DNA of 64,000 nucleotides. It comes from Hibiscus mutabilis (Eukaryota; Streptophyta; Magnoliopsida; Malvales; Malvaceae). Under the pieces are notes generated by a model. That model searched no databases. It was not told the origin of the DNA and saw only the letters and a list, made by a program, of their open reading frames with translations. A program made the position numbers and the translations under genes. Shown here one piece after another: positions 55,010 to 64,000 of the stretch (position 1 is the stretch's first letter; each line of letters begins with the position of its first letter). The stretch spans positions 75,032,479-75,096,478 of the forward strand of contig CM033712.1 in the NCBI GenBank assembly GCA_019671005.1. The letters run 5' to 3'.

Positions 55010-56314
55010 GATGATTTTGGAGTCCAAGTTTGGATGATCCTGCCTGTAACCGATGGCACAACAAGTATAAAGGTCGTTGTAGACTTTGATCTCCCAGACA
55101 TCGTCTTTTTTTCCATCTTGTTGACATGCACTTTTCAGTTGCATCCTTGGGTCGATTTTTGTCTACATTCACATTCGTATTTCTTTGATGTCGAGTACAT
55201 CACCTTAGAGTTCACACCATAACGTATATTGTAGTTTTTAACAATAGCTTATGCTTCATCGCTTGTTCTGAATTGCATCCCTTGCCACAAGTCATCATTT
55301 TTATTGCAAAGTAAGAACCGTCAAAACCCACGTCAGGCACGTTAGGGAACTCTTGCGCGTCTATTGTGGCCAAGTCGATGTCATGCATGCGTGACAAAGG
55401 CTCATACGATGTTAGGGCACTACTGCTTGCAACATGTCCTAATAGATTTCCATTGAAGTTTCTAGGGGCATCATTATCATTATCAGTGTCACTTTCAGTT
55501 TTAGAGGCGAAATCGACAATAACATCTTCAGGCTCCATGAATAACCTAACCTCAATATCATCGGGCCGCACTTTTGAATCAATTCTTATGGGGATGTGTA
55601 ACCTTCATCACCATCCGTGAATGCATGGGTAGGTGCAGAAGTCGTAGCTGTAGAGCCGAGGAAAAAATTAGTTGGAACATAGTTTGACTCTTTTAGATCG
55701 AATGATGTTGCGTGAGAGTGTCGGACCCCTAGAAAACTTGATCCACCAACAATCAGTTGATGCCTATCAACGTATGGGTTAAAGTTGGAATGATGAGTTA
55801 ATGGTTGTTCGACGTATAGGTTGAAGAAGTTGGGTGACGAGTTTCATGCTGTTGAACATGCAGGTTCATCATGAAATGCATGGGTATAAGAAGGAACACC
55901 AATATTGTAATCCCCCATCAAAAAGCTGAAATCATATGTTGTCGCTTGAGTTGTGACACGGTTTTCACTGTCACCTACTACTTCTCCACTAAAATATACA
56001 TACAAATAAAAAATTTCCTCTTCGCACCTCGTATGCGTGTCGACCATTGCTTTGACATCATTTTCAATCTCAATTTTTATTATACCGTATATCAGTGGAA
56101 ATAAGGATGTTTGGAACCTGTAATAGAGAACTTGTAGTGGTCTGTTACGCCCAACATGTATTAGCCGTCTGATTTTCATTACTAGCTCCTCCAAAGAAAC
56201 GGTGCGAATGAATTTGATACGTAAAAAAATTTTGGACTCAAAGTTTTTTGTGGTGTTGTCTCCCATATACTTACCATCGTAGTCTATGATTGCTGAGATT
56301 GGTGCTGGTGCCAT
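55010..56314 (-). pseudogene. MULE transposase N-terminal remnant
   Basis: From the ATG at 56314: MAPAPISAIIDYDGKYMGDN, then FLRIKFIRTVSLEELVMKIR and QVLYYRFQTSLFPLIYGIIK, the PB1-like beginning of plant MuDR transposases. Further pieces follow: ATIDAQEFPNVPDVGFDGSY (about 55340) and the DNA-binding part with CRQKSTQGCN (about 55170), carrying a worn CxxxxxxGC pattern. Stops and shifts separate them. The catalytic DDE part and SWIM zinc finger would lie beyond 55004, where a Tekay LTR begins, so they are absent. Confidence 0.75.
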
Positions 56315-56906
56315 TGTAAAATGATGTTTATATGAGATTGGGAAAATTTTGAATTGAAAGAGAAATTAGAGGGTTTGTTTGAGAGTTGTGGAAAATGAGA
56401 AATAGATTAGCTCGTAGAAACTTAATGATTTTTTGAACTCGTCATGTATATACAACAAATTCCCTTAACGTAATCCTTGATAGTTACGTGCATGCTGGAA
56501 ATGTAAACCTGTAGAGTAATTTCAATTTTGAGCAGCAAATAATGACATGATGAGCCAAACTCATCATGCATGGACGACGAGTTTGGCCTGCCATGTCACT
56601 CTGCTCAATCGACATAATATACAAAGGCGTGATAGGTGTAACTCAGCTTACATGAAAAGTGAGTTTATGTTCAAATGCCCAACTATAAATAACTAGTAAC
56701 ATGATGTTCGATTGTTTAAAACCTCAATTTCAAAATTTTATATTCTATGTGTCTCTAAATGCATTCAAAATCGTGGTCGTTTTATGTATTGGTCACGCCT
56801 AGTTGCTCGAACAAAGTTGTCCTTACAACATTAACCAAGCAGGGGGAGATCATGGGGTCAATGGGCAGCCAGTTTCTTACATGGAACAACCTAAACCACC
56901 CATTGT
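56315..56906. other. MULE flank with GACGAGTTTGGC text
   Basis: The region upstream of the MULE frame contains AACTCGTCATGTATATACAA (about 56440) and CATGGACGACGAGTTTGGCC (about 56570). These are worn versions of the ACTCGCC palindromes near the PMD gene. The 56759-56944 frame shows no motif. Confidence 0.4.
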
Positions 56907-57323
56907 GCAAAATCCGTGATAGTTGCATATCCCATGCTAACTAACTCTGTGTAGCACCCATTGTATCTCTCCATATTCTGTATGTTTTCAAGGTTAAGGA
57001 CAAAACAAGCATCTTCTAAGGTTTTAATTTGTTGTACTACTCAACTTTAGAAGTAAGCCAAGTGTATGTTAACAAAGACTTCATAAAACGCATATCTCAT
57101 CATATTTCTTTTATTGCGAAATTTGTGATAGTTGCATATCCCATGCTAACTAACTCTGTGTAGCACCCATTGTATCTCTCCATATTCTGTATGTCTTTAG
57201 GGTTAAGAAAAAAACAAGCATCCCCTAATGTTTTAAACTTGCTGGACTACTCAGCTCTGGAAGTAAGCTTAGTGTATGTTAACAAAGACTTCGTAAAACA
57301 CATGTCTCATCATACTTCTTTTA
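56907..57323. repeat. 209-bp tandem duplication
   Basis: Two copies start at 56907 (GCAAAATCCGTGATAGTTGC) and 57116 (GCGAAATTTGTGATAGTTGC). They share TATCCCATGCTAACTAACTC and GTGTATGTTAACAAAGACTTC. Differences are scattered. Not coding. Confidence 0.8.
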
Positions 57324-57480
57324 TTGTATTGAAAGCTGTGTATAATACAAGTTTATTAAATTTATAAAATTATGTATATATTATAACTGTATTAATTTTT
57401 TTACTCATTGTGTACTATGTGAAATGTATATTTTTTGTTATAGATTATTAGCTGTGTTTAATTTAAAATAACTCATCCAT

Positions 57481-58331
57481 GAGAACTCCCATAAGGGTGT
57501 TTAGGCGTGTTTTCTGCCACCTCTAGATGTTTTTTGGGCCGAATTTTTTATGTTAACATCAAGTAAAAGAGTTTATCTATACGACTTCACGTCTGTCATT
57601 CGGTCTAACATTCAAAAACTGCTTCAAAACATACGTTGAAAACCTACCAAGAGAACTCCCATAAGGGTGTTTAGGAGCGTTTTCCACCACCTCCGGATGT
57701 TTTTAGGCCAAAATTTTTGCGTTAATATCAAGTAAAATTGTTTATCTATACGACTACGCATCCGCCGTTCGGTCCAACATTCAAAAACTACTTCGAAATG
57801 TGTGTTGAAGACGCTACCAAGAGAACTCTTATAGGGGCGTTTACGCGTGTTTTACACCACCTTCGGATGTTTTTTGGGACGAATTTTTTACGTTAACATC
57901 AAGTACAAGTGTTTATCTATACGACTACGCATCCGTCGTTCGGTCCAACATTCAAAAGCTGCTTTGAAACATGCATTGAAAACCATGCCAAGAGAACTCC
58001 TATAGGGGTGTTTAGGAGCATTTTATGTTGCCTCCGGATGTTTTTTTGGCTGAATTTTCTACATTAACATCAAGTACAAGTGTTTATCTATACGACTACG
58101 CATCCTCTGTTCGTTCCAACATTCAAAAACTGCTCCGAAACATGCGTTGAAATCCTACCAAGAGAACTCTCATATGGGTGTTTAAGCGCGTTTTACGCCA
58201 TGTCCAAATGTTTTTTGGGCCAAATTTTTTACGTTAACATCAAGTACAAGTGTTTATCTATACAACTACGCATCCTCCATTTGGTCGAACATTTAAAACC
58301 CACTCTGAAACATACATTGAAAACCCTAAAC
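57481..58331. repeat. 170-bp tandem array, 5 copies
   Basis: Units start at about 57481, 57651, 57821, 57992 and 58162, each with GAGAACTCYYATAGGGGTGT and GTTTATCTATACGACTACGC. Copies are diverged but keep an almost constant length of 170-171 bp. The array lies between the MULE remnant and the PMD gene. The 58080-58469 frame crosses it by chance. Confidence 0.85.
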
Positions 58332-58401
58332 GAAACTTATACAAGAATGCTGTTGAAAGGCTGTAAAGTTGGAAATAACAAGCGAAACATGCCAGACTTG
58401 A

Positions 58402-58425
58402 ACGGCGAGTTAGATAACTCGCCGT
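58402..58425. repeat. Perfect 10-bp hairpin ACGGCGAGTT / AACTCGCCGT
   Basis: Arms 58402-58411 and 58416-58425 with loop AGAT. The same words occur at 61779-61805, 61870-61895 and 61921-61935 upstream of the PMD gene, and in worn form near 56440 and 56570. Confidence 0.8.
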
Positions 58426-58429
58426 GCAA

Positions 58430-59244
58430 GTCCGATGAGTTTCTTCCGTCATTTCCACTTCCAGTATAAATATAGTAGTCTCGAATCAACACATGCCCTT
58501 TCATACCACAATTATCTTTCATTTTATTTTATACGTACCAAATTTACAAAGTTCACGCCACTACATTAATTGTGTTTTACATTGTTTGAAATGAGGGGTG
58601 TTTAAGAATTATAATAGAAACTCCAATTGCTTTCATATAGTCTTATAGTACGAATTTCTTCTTATAACATTAGTTTTTTGTGAAACCACGTGGTCCTACA
58701 TTATTTGGGATGCAACCAAATGCTACCGCCGGGCCTTTAGGACATAATGTTGCACCCATTTTTATTCCATGAAGGACCTCTATATGTCTATCATGACATA
58801 TACAAGTACTGCATGTCATATTGCATGTTGACTAACCCCGTTTTTTGCCAGAACAACCTTGTACATATCAAACAATTGGGCAGTCATAGCACAAAGCCTA
58901 ATATTGAGTTAATCTGTTGTATACTATAACAAATTATTTACATGTACTCAAGCATTTGTATTCAAGTTCGGAGAGTAATGTATAATAAGTTGTCAAATTT
59001 TTTTGTCGTCTAAATATATCTTAGTGTTCTAAATGTATTAATTCGTCATACCTGATCGATTGCAACGCTCTATATAGTTTATTAAGTGGAAAAAAATAAC
59101 AATTTTTGTCAACTAAACTCAAATCATTATTAAATCATGAATTCATTCTATGGTTCCAAAATTTATTAAAAGACAAATATCTAAAATTAAGAAACAAAAC
59201 AATTGGATACAAAATGTAACTAATTTTGTCAACTCAAATCAAAT
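58430..59244. other. Spacer downstream of PMD gene
   Basis: No convincing coding sequence. The small frames at 58258-58522 (minus) and 58747-58929 (plus) lack motifs. It probably belongs to the PMD-bearing transposon. Confidence 0.45.
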
Positions 59245-60838
59245 CAATAATTAAACCTCTACAGAGCTTGGTCTCAAGTCAGGTTCGGGTTCCGGATCAG
59301 GTTCATGTAATAGTTCCGGTTTGGATTCTCTTCTTAAGCATCCACCTTTACCTCTACCTGCAGATCTACCTCTATCTATCCCCTAGATCTACCTCTAAAT
59401 GACTCGACATCCGTGACGACTCACTCGGTGCTCCTTGGTCCTACGCTTGTAGGATTTCAAACAAAAGAAGATAAGCTTCTCATTGGGCTTCAGTTTTCTG
59501 TTTGCCATAAACCACTGATGGTACTCATAATTCAAGAAATCGAAATCATGGGGAATGAGATCACAAGCTGGCAACCTACTTGACTTGTCAAGCCACCATG
59601 CTATGTATGACGAATATCTCTTTGGCCAATTCTCTTCACTCTTACCCTGTAAGTCCACCTTTTCAGATTCATCCATATTGGTCGAGTCCTTCAGCACAGA
59701 CTGGAGGTATCTGAACTGCCTAAGAACTCGATTGCCATAAAACAGCTCGATAATCGCAAATTTTAACAACGACATTATGGAACACCAATTTTCGGCATCT
59801 TTGTAGCCATCGTTCGGAATCACATGGCGAATATCATCATCTTCATCAAATGGCATCCATCGAAACTGCAATAATACGTACATAACCATAAAATTGGATC
59901 AAAATAAATTGAAATTTTCAAAATTTGATCTAAAGCAATTTTGCATTACCTGATTTTAGCAATACGTGTCAATCTTCGTTCTCACTTTGACAATTGATTT
60001 CACGTCCAAAGTTTTCTTTTTGAATTTTTGGGCCCATCTACATAATAAAAACACATAGATGGATCATGGTTTCCATAAATAACATTTAAAATAATTATGT
60101 GAATTAACATTATTACCTTGAAGCGAGTGGGAATTCAAACGGAGGATCGCAAATTGGTGCCATGAATGGAAGCCTGTACCAGACCCATGATTGTATCACC
60201 ACCACACACACACCAATATCGGCGTGCACGAATATGTCATTGACGTCTGTTCGGGTCACTGCCTTACACAACTCTCCGTAAAGGAAACCTAATATTGTAG
60301 ATCCCCAACTGAAACTTTTTGCTACCCACAACGTCTCCAAGAACAGAAGGTACTGCGTGTGAACATGAGAACTCGATTTGTCCGGCATTAGCATACCATT
60401 GATACAAAGAAATATATAGGCTTGAGCACTATAATCAATTTCCGCCGATGTGGAATTTACATCCACTTAAAAATCACTCTTCAGCCATGTCAGCTTCACA
60501 CATTTAACATCAACAGCATGCGTCGGTGGCGTCTTCCCTAAATACTTGGAGCAGTAATCATAAAAAATAATTATTTTGACCAACGATTGGACTGCCTGAA
60601 ATTGGGACATCGAGATGCATAGCAACATCTTCGAGGGTGATTGTGCACTCCCCGCATATCATATGAAAGGTATGCGTCTCCGGTCTCCACCGCTCCACCA
60701 ACCCATTAATCAACTGCGGTACAATTTCAAACTCACAAATCTTTGACGCGTACCTAAAATCAAAATTCTCCAAAAATCCCATTATATATTGGCTTGGCGG
60801 ATCGCTACATATCAAATGAGGTCGAAATTTGAATCATC
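59245..60838 (-). pseudogene. Plant mobile domain (PMD, MAIN/MAIL-like) gene, decayed
   Basis: Exon text on the minus strand: LINGLVERWRPETHTFHMIC followed by GECTITLEDVAMHLDVPISG (about 60700-60600), the most conserved PMD block. Then YLGKTPPTHAVDVKCVKLTW and SWGSTILGFLYGELCKAV; PFMAPICDPPFEFPLAS ends at a GT donor (60115). A middle exon starts RWAQKFKKKTLDVK (60041). The last large exon has FRWMPFDEDDDIRHVIP and WWLDKSSRLP (59889-59395). A worn Arg/Gly and Pro/Glu-rich tail follows. Defects: a frameshift near 60560, a TAA stop at about 60470 and a TAA in the middle exon. PMD proteins act in nuclear gene silencing or are carried by transposons; this one looks transposon-derived. Confidence 0.75.
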
Positions 60839-60903
60839 TTTCTACAAACACAAATTTTAAATTTAATTAGTACTTTATCATTTAAATTCTGTTAGCTTTT
60901 AAG

Positions 60904-61151
60904 ATTTAAAATATATTCATATTTAAATTAATTATTTGAATTGGTTATATGGTTTGTATGGTTTTACACATCCCAAGTGATTTAGGTTCGAGTCCCCTTG
61001 CAACCATTTTTAATTCTTTATTCCCTAGCATTTACTGCATTATAAGATATATAAAAATTGGTGCAATCCATTTCATTAAGATTGGATTGGTGTAGTGGTA
61101 AAGTCATAGGGTTTTACCCATAAGTTTGTGGGTGCAATCGGGTGATGACAC
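60904..61151 (+). repeat. Dispersed repeat with tRNA-like boxes, copy 2
   Basis: The same family as 24405-24704. Here TGGTTATATGGTTTG and AGGTTCGAGTCCCCTTGC form a clear B-box with a worn A-box, followed by a second tRNA-like head TTGGTGTAGTGGTAAAGTC. The text continues past GATGACAC into GTGTCATTAATAGATTGG, the place where the other copy meets the Tat-like LTR. Confidence 0.5.
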
Positions 61152-61427
61152 GTGTCATTAATAGATTGGTTGATTAATTTTATTTATTTAAATTAAAATT
61201 AGGACTAAATTGATATAATAGGTAACTAACAAGGACCAAATGTGTAATTATACAAATTTTACTTTAACGGCCACGTCACCTTTCTGTTAGCTTTTAATGG
61301 CCGGTGGTCAAAATAGGTCTATTTAAATAGTTGGGTGGTCAAATTTTGAATTTTTTTTAGCTGGGTGGTCAAAACAGGTCGTGGACAATAGTTGGGTGGT
61401 CATTTGGGTAGTTTTCCCTAAAATATT
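61152..61427. repeat. Dispersed repeat continuation
   Basis: Contains GCCACGTCACC and three GTTGGGTGGTCAAA-like phrases (61330, 61360, 61390). The same family occurs inverted at 40402-40620. Not coding. Confidence 0.5.
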
Positions 61428-61985
61428 TACAACACAATTTACTATTCGGATTAAAAAAGTATGCATACATAAAAATAATTTCGAATAAAAAAATAAATCA
61501 TATTCAAAAAAAATAATCGTAGTCTAAAAAAATTAACAAACGTTACCATTAACCTTTCGAATTATGTGTGAGCATGCTTCTTTCGGTGTCGTCTAAGAAA
61601 ATCTCACGGCTTGACAAACTATTTTGCTTTGCTCGAACATAAGAAGTTTAAAATTGTTTGTGTAATCTAAACCCTAAACAAAACTATCTATTTATAAGAA
61701 ACGAAAAACCCCTAATTTGCAAAAACCTAAAACAACCCGTTATTTTTTCTGTAAAATCCGTCACGGCCGTTAAATCAGAGGGAACTCGTCGTGTCCATAT
61801 GGCGAGTTCAATTTAAGATTAGGTTCATCACATGATTAATGTTTAAACCGGATATAAAGTTTTTTTTGAAACTCGCCGTGAATGTAAGGCGAGTTTGAAT
61901 ATAAAAAATATTTTTTTAAAACTCGCCGTGGTGGTGCAACAAGTTCACTATAAGGGTGCTAGTACGGGCAATTTAGAATTTTGGA
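61428..61985 (-). promoter_or_regulatory. Upstream region of the PMD unit, with TATA box and ACTCGCC palindromes
   Basis: On the minus strand a TATA box TTATAAATAGAT lies at 61696-61689, preceded by telo-like AAACCCTAA text. Farther upstream are GAACTCGCC...GACGAGTTCC (61805-61779), AACTCGCC...GGCGAGTTTC (61895-61870) and ACTCGCCGTGG... (61935-61921 region). They look like subterminal repeats of the transposon that carries the PMD gene. The unit's right edge is near 61975-61985, in a terpene synthase intron. Confidence 0.45.
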
Positions 61986-62014
61986 TAATAGGATCTTAAA
62001 AACCTATATATGAC

Positions 62015-63674
62015 CTTAAGCCAAGTTCTTCATTTTTTCCATAAGCATCATAGATATCATCCAGTAGCGACGTGAGACATAGTACCTTGGTCATAAAAGT
62101 TCTAGCAGTGGAATAATGGGGTTCAAAGTACACTCCCACTCTCCACAAATAACATTGCACCATTCTATCTCGTGCAAAGCGAAAATTGGTCACAAAATCT
62201 AAACCTTTCCACCACCTGATATCAAGAAAAAAAAAGAAATTATGTTGATAAATATGTTATACATGAGTAGATCCCTGTATAGGTTACCTGCTTATCTTGT
62301 TTATCTCTTTCTTGTGCAAATGTTGTACTATTTTGAAATCTAACTTTGCGAGTTTCAGTAAGTTTTGGTCGTGAGTACCATGTCCTTCGTATATGGAAAT
62401 GTAGCCCCTTGCAACCAACCTCGGCAAGCTCTTGCAAAGCAGTCGATTTAGAGCATTAGCGATCTGTGTGGAGAGAGGGGTGAGCGTTCAATCGAGTCAA
62501 GTCAAGTCAAAAAAAATTGAGTTATTCGAGTTGATGCGTCATATTTTACAATTTGAACTTAATTTGAATTTTTTTATTCGAGTCGAGTTTATGAAATTCG
62601 AGTCGAGTTTTTGAGTTCTTATACAAATTTAATTGTAATTATTTACCATGTTATATTATGGTTTGATTCCAATTTAAACGATTTTCTCTAATTATATAAG
62701 ATATGCATATATATTTCTTCATATTATTTTTCACATGTATAAGTAAGATTTATAATGTTATTTAATAAAAATATCATCTAAACTTCTAAATATATTTATA
62801 ATATTATTTTTAAACAATGAACTTTTGGGGATAAAATATTGATGTGGAGTATAAATGAGTCAATGAGTTGACGTGAAGAAAAAAATGACAAAACAATTCA
62901 GTTGAATGATCAAATTGAATAAAATGTAAAGTTAAAAGACTAAATTGCAAAAAGAATATATTTTTTAAAAAATAAGAATTGAAGTTATATAGATATTATA
63001 TAGTTTTAGTGAATCATGTGGTTTAATTTTGGTCAAAAATAGACTTAAAACGAAGGAGGAATTGAAGAAATAGGAAATCATTCAAAGTTGAGGGGCTAAA
63101 TTGCAAAAGTAAGAAAATTAATTTAAAAAATATGAATCGAAGCTAAATAGGTATTCTACAGTGGTTTAGGAGCAGGCGGTTCAAATTTGGTCAAATTGAC
63201 TTAAAACGAAGGAGGAATTGAAGAAATGAGAAAATCATAAAAGTTAAGGGGCTGAATTGAAAAAAAATATGAAATTTATTTTCAAAAATATAAATTGAAG
63301 ATAAATAAGTATTCTATGTTGGTTTAGAAATACGTGGTTCAAATTTGGTCAAAATGGAAATGAATGAGGAATTGAAGAAAAATGAAATCATGGGCTAAAT
63401 TGCAAAACTGTAAAATTCGGTTTTTAGGTTTTTTAAATTTGGCAAATTTCAACTTGACTCGAACTCGAAATTTTTTTGAGTTACTCGAGTTGACTTGAAT
63501 AACTCGAACAACTCGTATAACTTGACTCGAATAACTCAAAATTAAAAAAATGATTTGTTTTCAAGTCGAGTCGAGTTTTGCTCACCCTATAGAGGATAAT
63601 CACATCGCTGATTATGGATTCTTTGAACTCTCCTTCGTCATTTTTGAATTTGTTGAATATCTCTTCTCAATCAC
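62015..63674 (-). pseudogene. Terpene synthase fragment D (keeps DDxxD), three times interrupted
   Basis: Part 1 (63674-63588): EEIFNKFKNDEGEFKESIIS preceded by a TGA stop. Part 2 (62477-62288), after a TIR insertion and loss of about 45 codons: LSTQIANALNRLLCKSLPRL, then ARGYISIYEGHGTHDQNLLK, ending AG-GT. Part 3 (62215-62015): RWWKGLDFVTNFRFARDRMV, VYFEPHYSTARTFMTKVL and the metal-binding LLDDIYDAYG, ending AAG-GT. The wording is TPS-a-like (cytosolic sesquiterpene synthases). Exons upstream are cut off by a copia LTR at 63675. Downstream exons are replaced by the PMD unit. The remaining exons are clean, so the loss is younger than in fragment B. Confidence 0.85.
62478..63587. mobile_element. 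TIR element in terpene synthase D, about 1.1 kb
   Basis: Ends GGGTGAGCGTTCAATCGAG and, inverted, GGGTGAGCAAAACTCGACTC. Next to both ends are runs of TCGAGTCAAGTC/GACTCGAACTCG words that make large subterminal hairpins. The interior is an A-rich set of diverged repeats (GGAGGAATTGAAGAAAT occurs three times, near 63055, 63210 and 63368). There is no transposase. A clean target duplication is not visible, in keeping with a deletion of exon sequence at one side. Confidence 0.75.
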
Positions 63675-63979
63675 TGTTAGAAACTATGAACAAATCATGA
63701 ATTAAGAAAAGAGAACATAGAGAAAACGAGACGGTACTCTCTAGTTATTTTACTAACTCCATATCTTTAATAGAAGACCAGCTCTTATATACAAGAATGA
63801 GTGGAGGAAAATGGTTAAAAAACAATCTAACAATCCTAACTGATTTTATACCAACTTTAGTGAGAGTGATACAGTACATCCAACCCTATATACACCCACT
63901 CAGAATACTATATATTTGAAAATATACTGACCATTCCTAATATACATTGATTACATCTAATATTCCCCATGCTACATCA
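63675..63979 (-). mobile_element. 3' LTR of a copia element running off the window
   Basis: On the minus strand it starts TGATGTAGCATGGGGAATAT at 63979 after a purine stretch (GGAGGTAAGTC) and ends ATAGTTTCTAACA at 63675. It contains TGTATATAAGAGC as TATA box (about 63801-63789) and a CT-rich start region. Its end directly interrupts the terpene synthase exon. The body of the element lies to the right, outside the window. Confidence 0.65.
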
Positions 63980-64000
63980 AGACTTACCTCCTGAACTAAA

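Noticed and set aside
57481..58331. CRISPR-like array
   Set aside because: The whole 170-bp unit repeats without unique spacers, and this is plant DNA.
60945..61120. tRNA genes suggested by A-box and B-box words
   Set aside because: No cloverleaf with acceptor stem can be drawn; they fit SINE-like heads better.

Overview
This is nuclear DNA of a dicot plant. It is very AT-rich and built mostly from nested LTR retrotransposons and small DNA transposons. There are GT/GC-AG introns, TATA boxes, a poly(A) signal and plant-only families (terpene synthase, pectinesterase/invertase inhibitor, plant mobile domain). Retroelement style and the number of terpene synthase remnants suggest a Malvaceae genome such as cotton. 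The species is inferred, not shown.

Only one gene looks intact: a four-exon, 156-residue RRM protein with a mitochondrial-type leader (12613-14171). Just upstream lies a pectinesterase/invertase-inhibitor gene with a frameshift after its signal peptide (11400-11983).

Layout: 1-10874 is a minus-strand Ogre/Tat-like Ty3 element with a long LTR, a decayed extra ORF and gag remnants but no visible pol. 14793-15600 is a LINE 3' end. 15668-24250 is a decayed copia element with a second copia element nested in it (15906-21725, duplicated target ATTAT). 24705-27976 is part of a plus-strand Tat-like element, cut by a minus-strand Athila-like element (27977-36662) that carries most of gag-pol. That element ends abruptly against a broken terpene synthase.

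From 36663 to the right edge lie four terpene synthase fragments (36663-37274, 39208-39420, 49966-50732, 62015-63674), all pseudogenes. Between and inside them are several TIR elements with readable target duplications, one with a telomere-like core. There is also a 2967-bp solo LTR, a second Tekay-like LTR piece, a MULE transposase remnant, a 170-bp tandem array and a decayed plant-mobile-domain gene. The region reads as an old terpene synthase cluster taken apart by transposons.

The less ordinary signals are a recurring GTTGCC..GGCAAC palindrome across the Athila element, a telomere-cored MITE, a MITE whose empty site survives in an inverted copy 2 kb away, and the MULE/170-bp-array/PMD arrangement with shared ACTCGCC palindromes.
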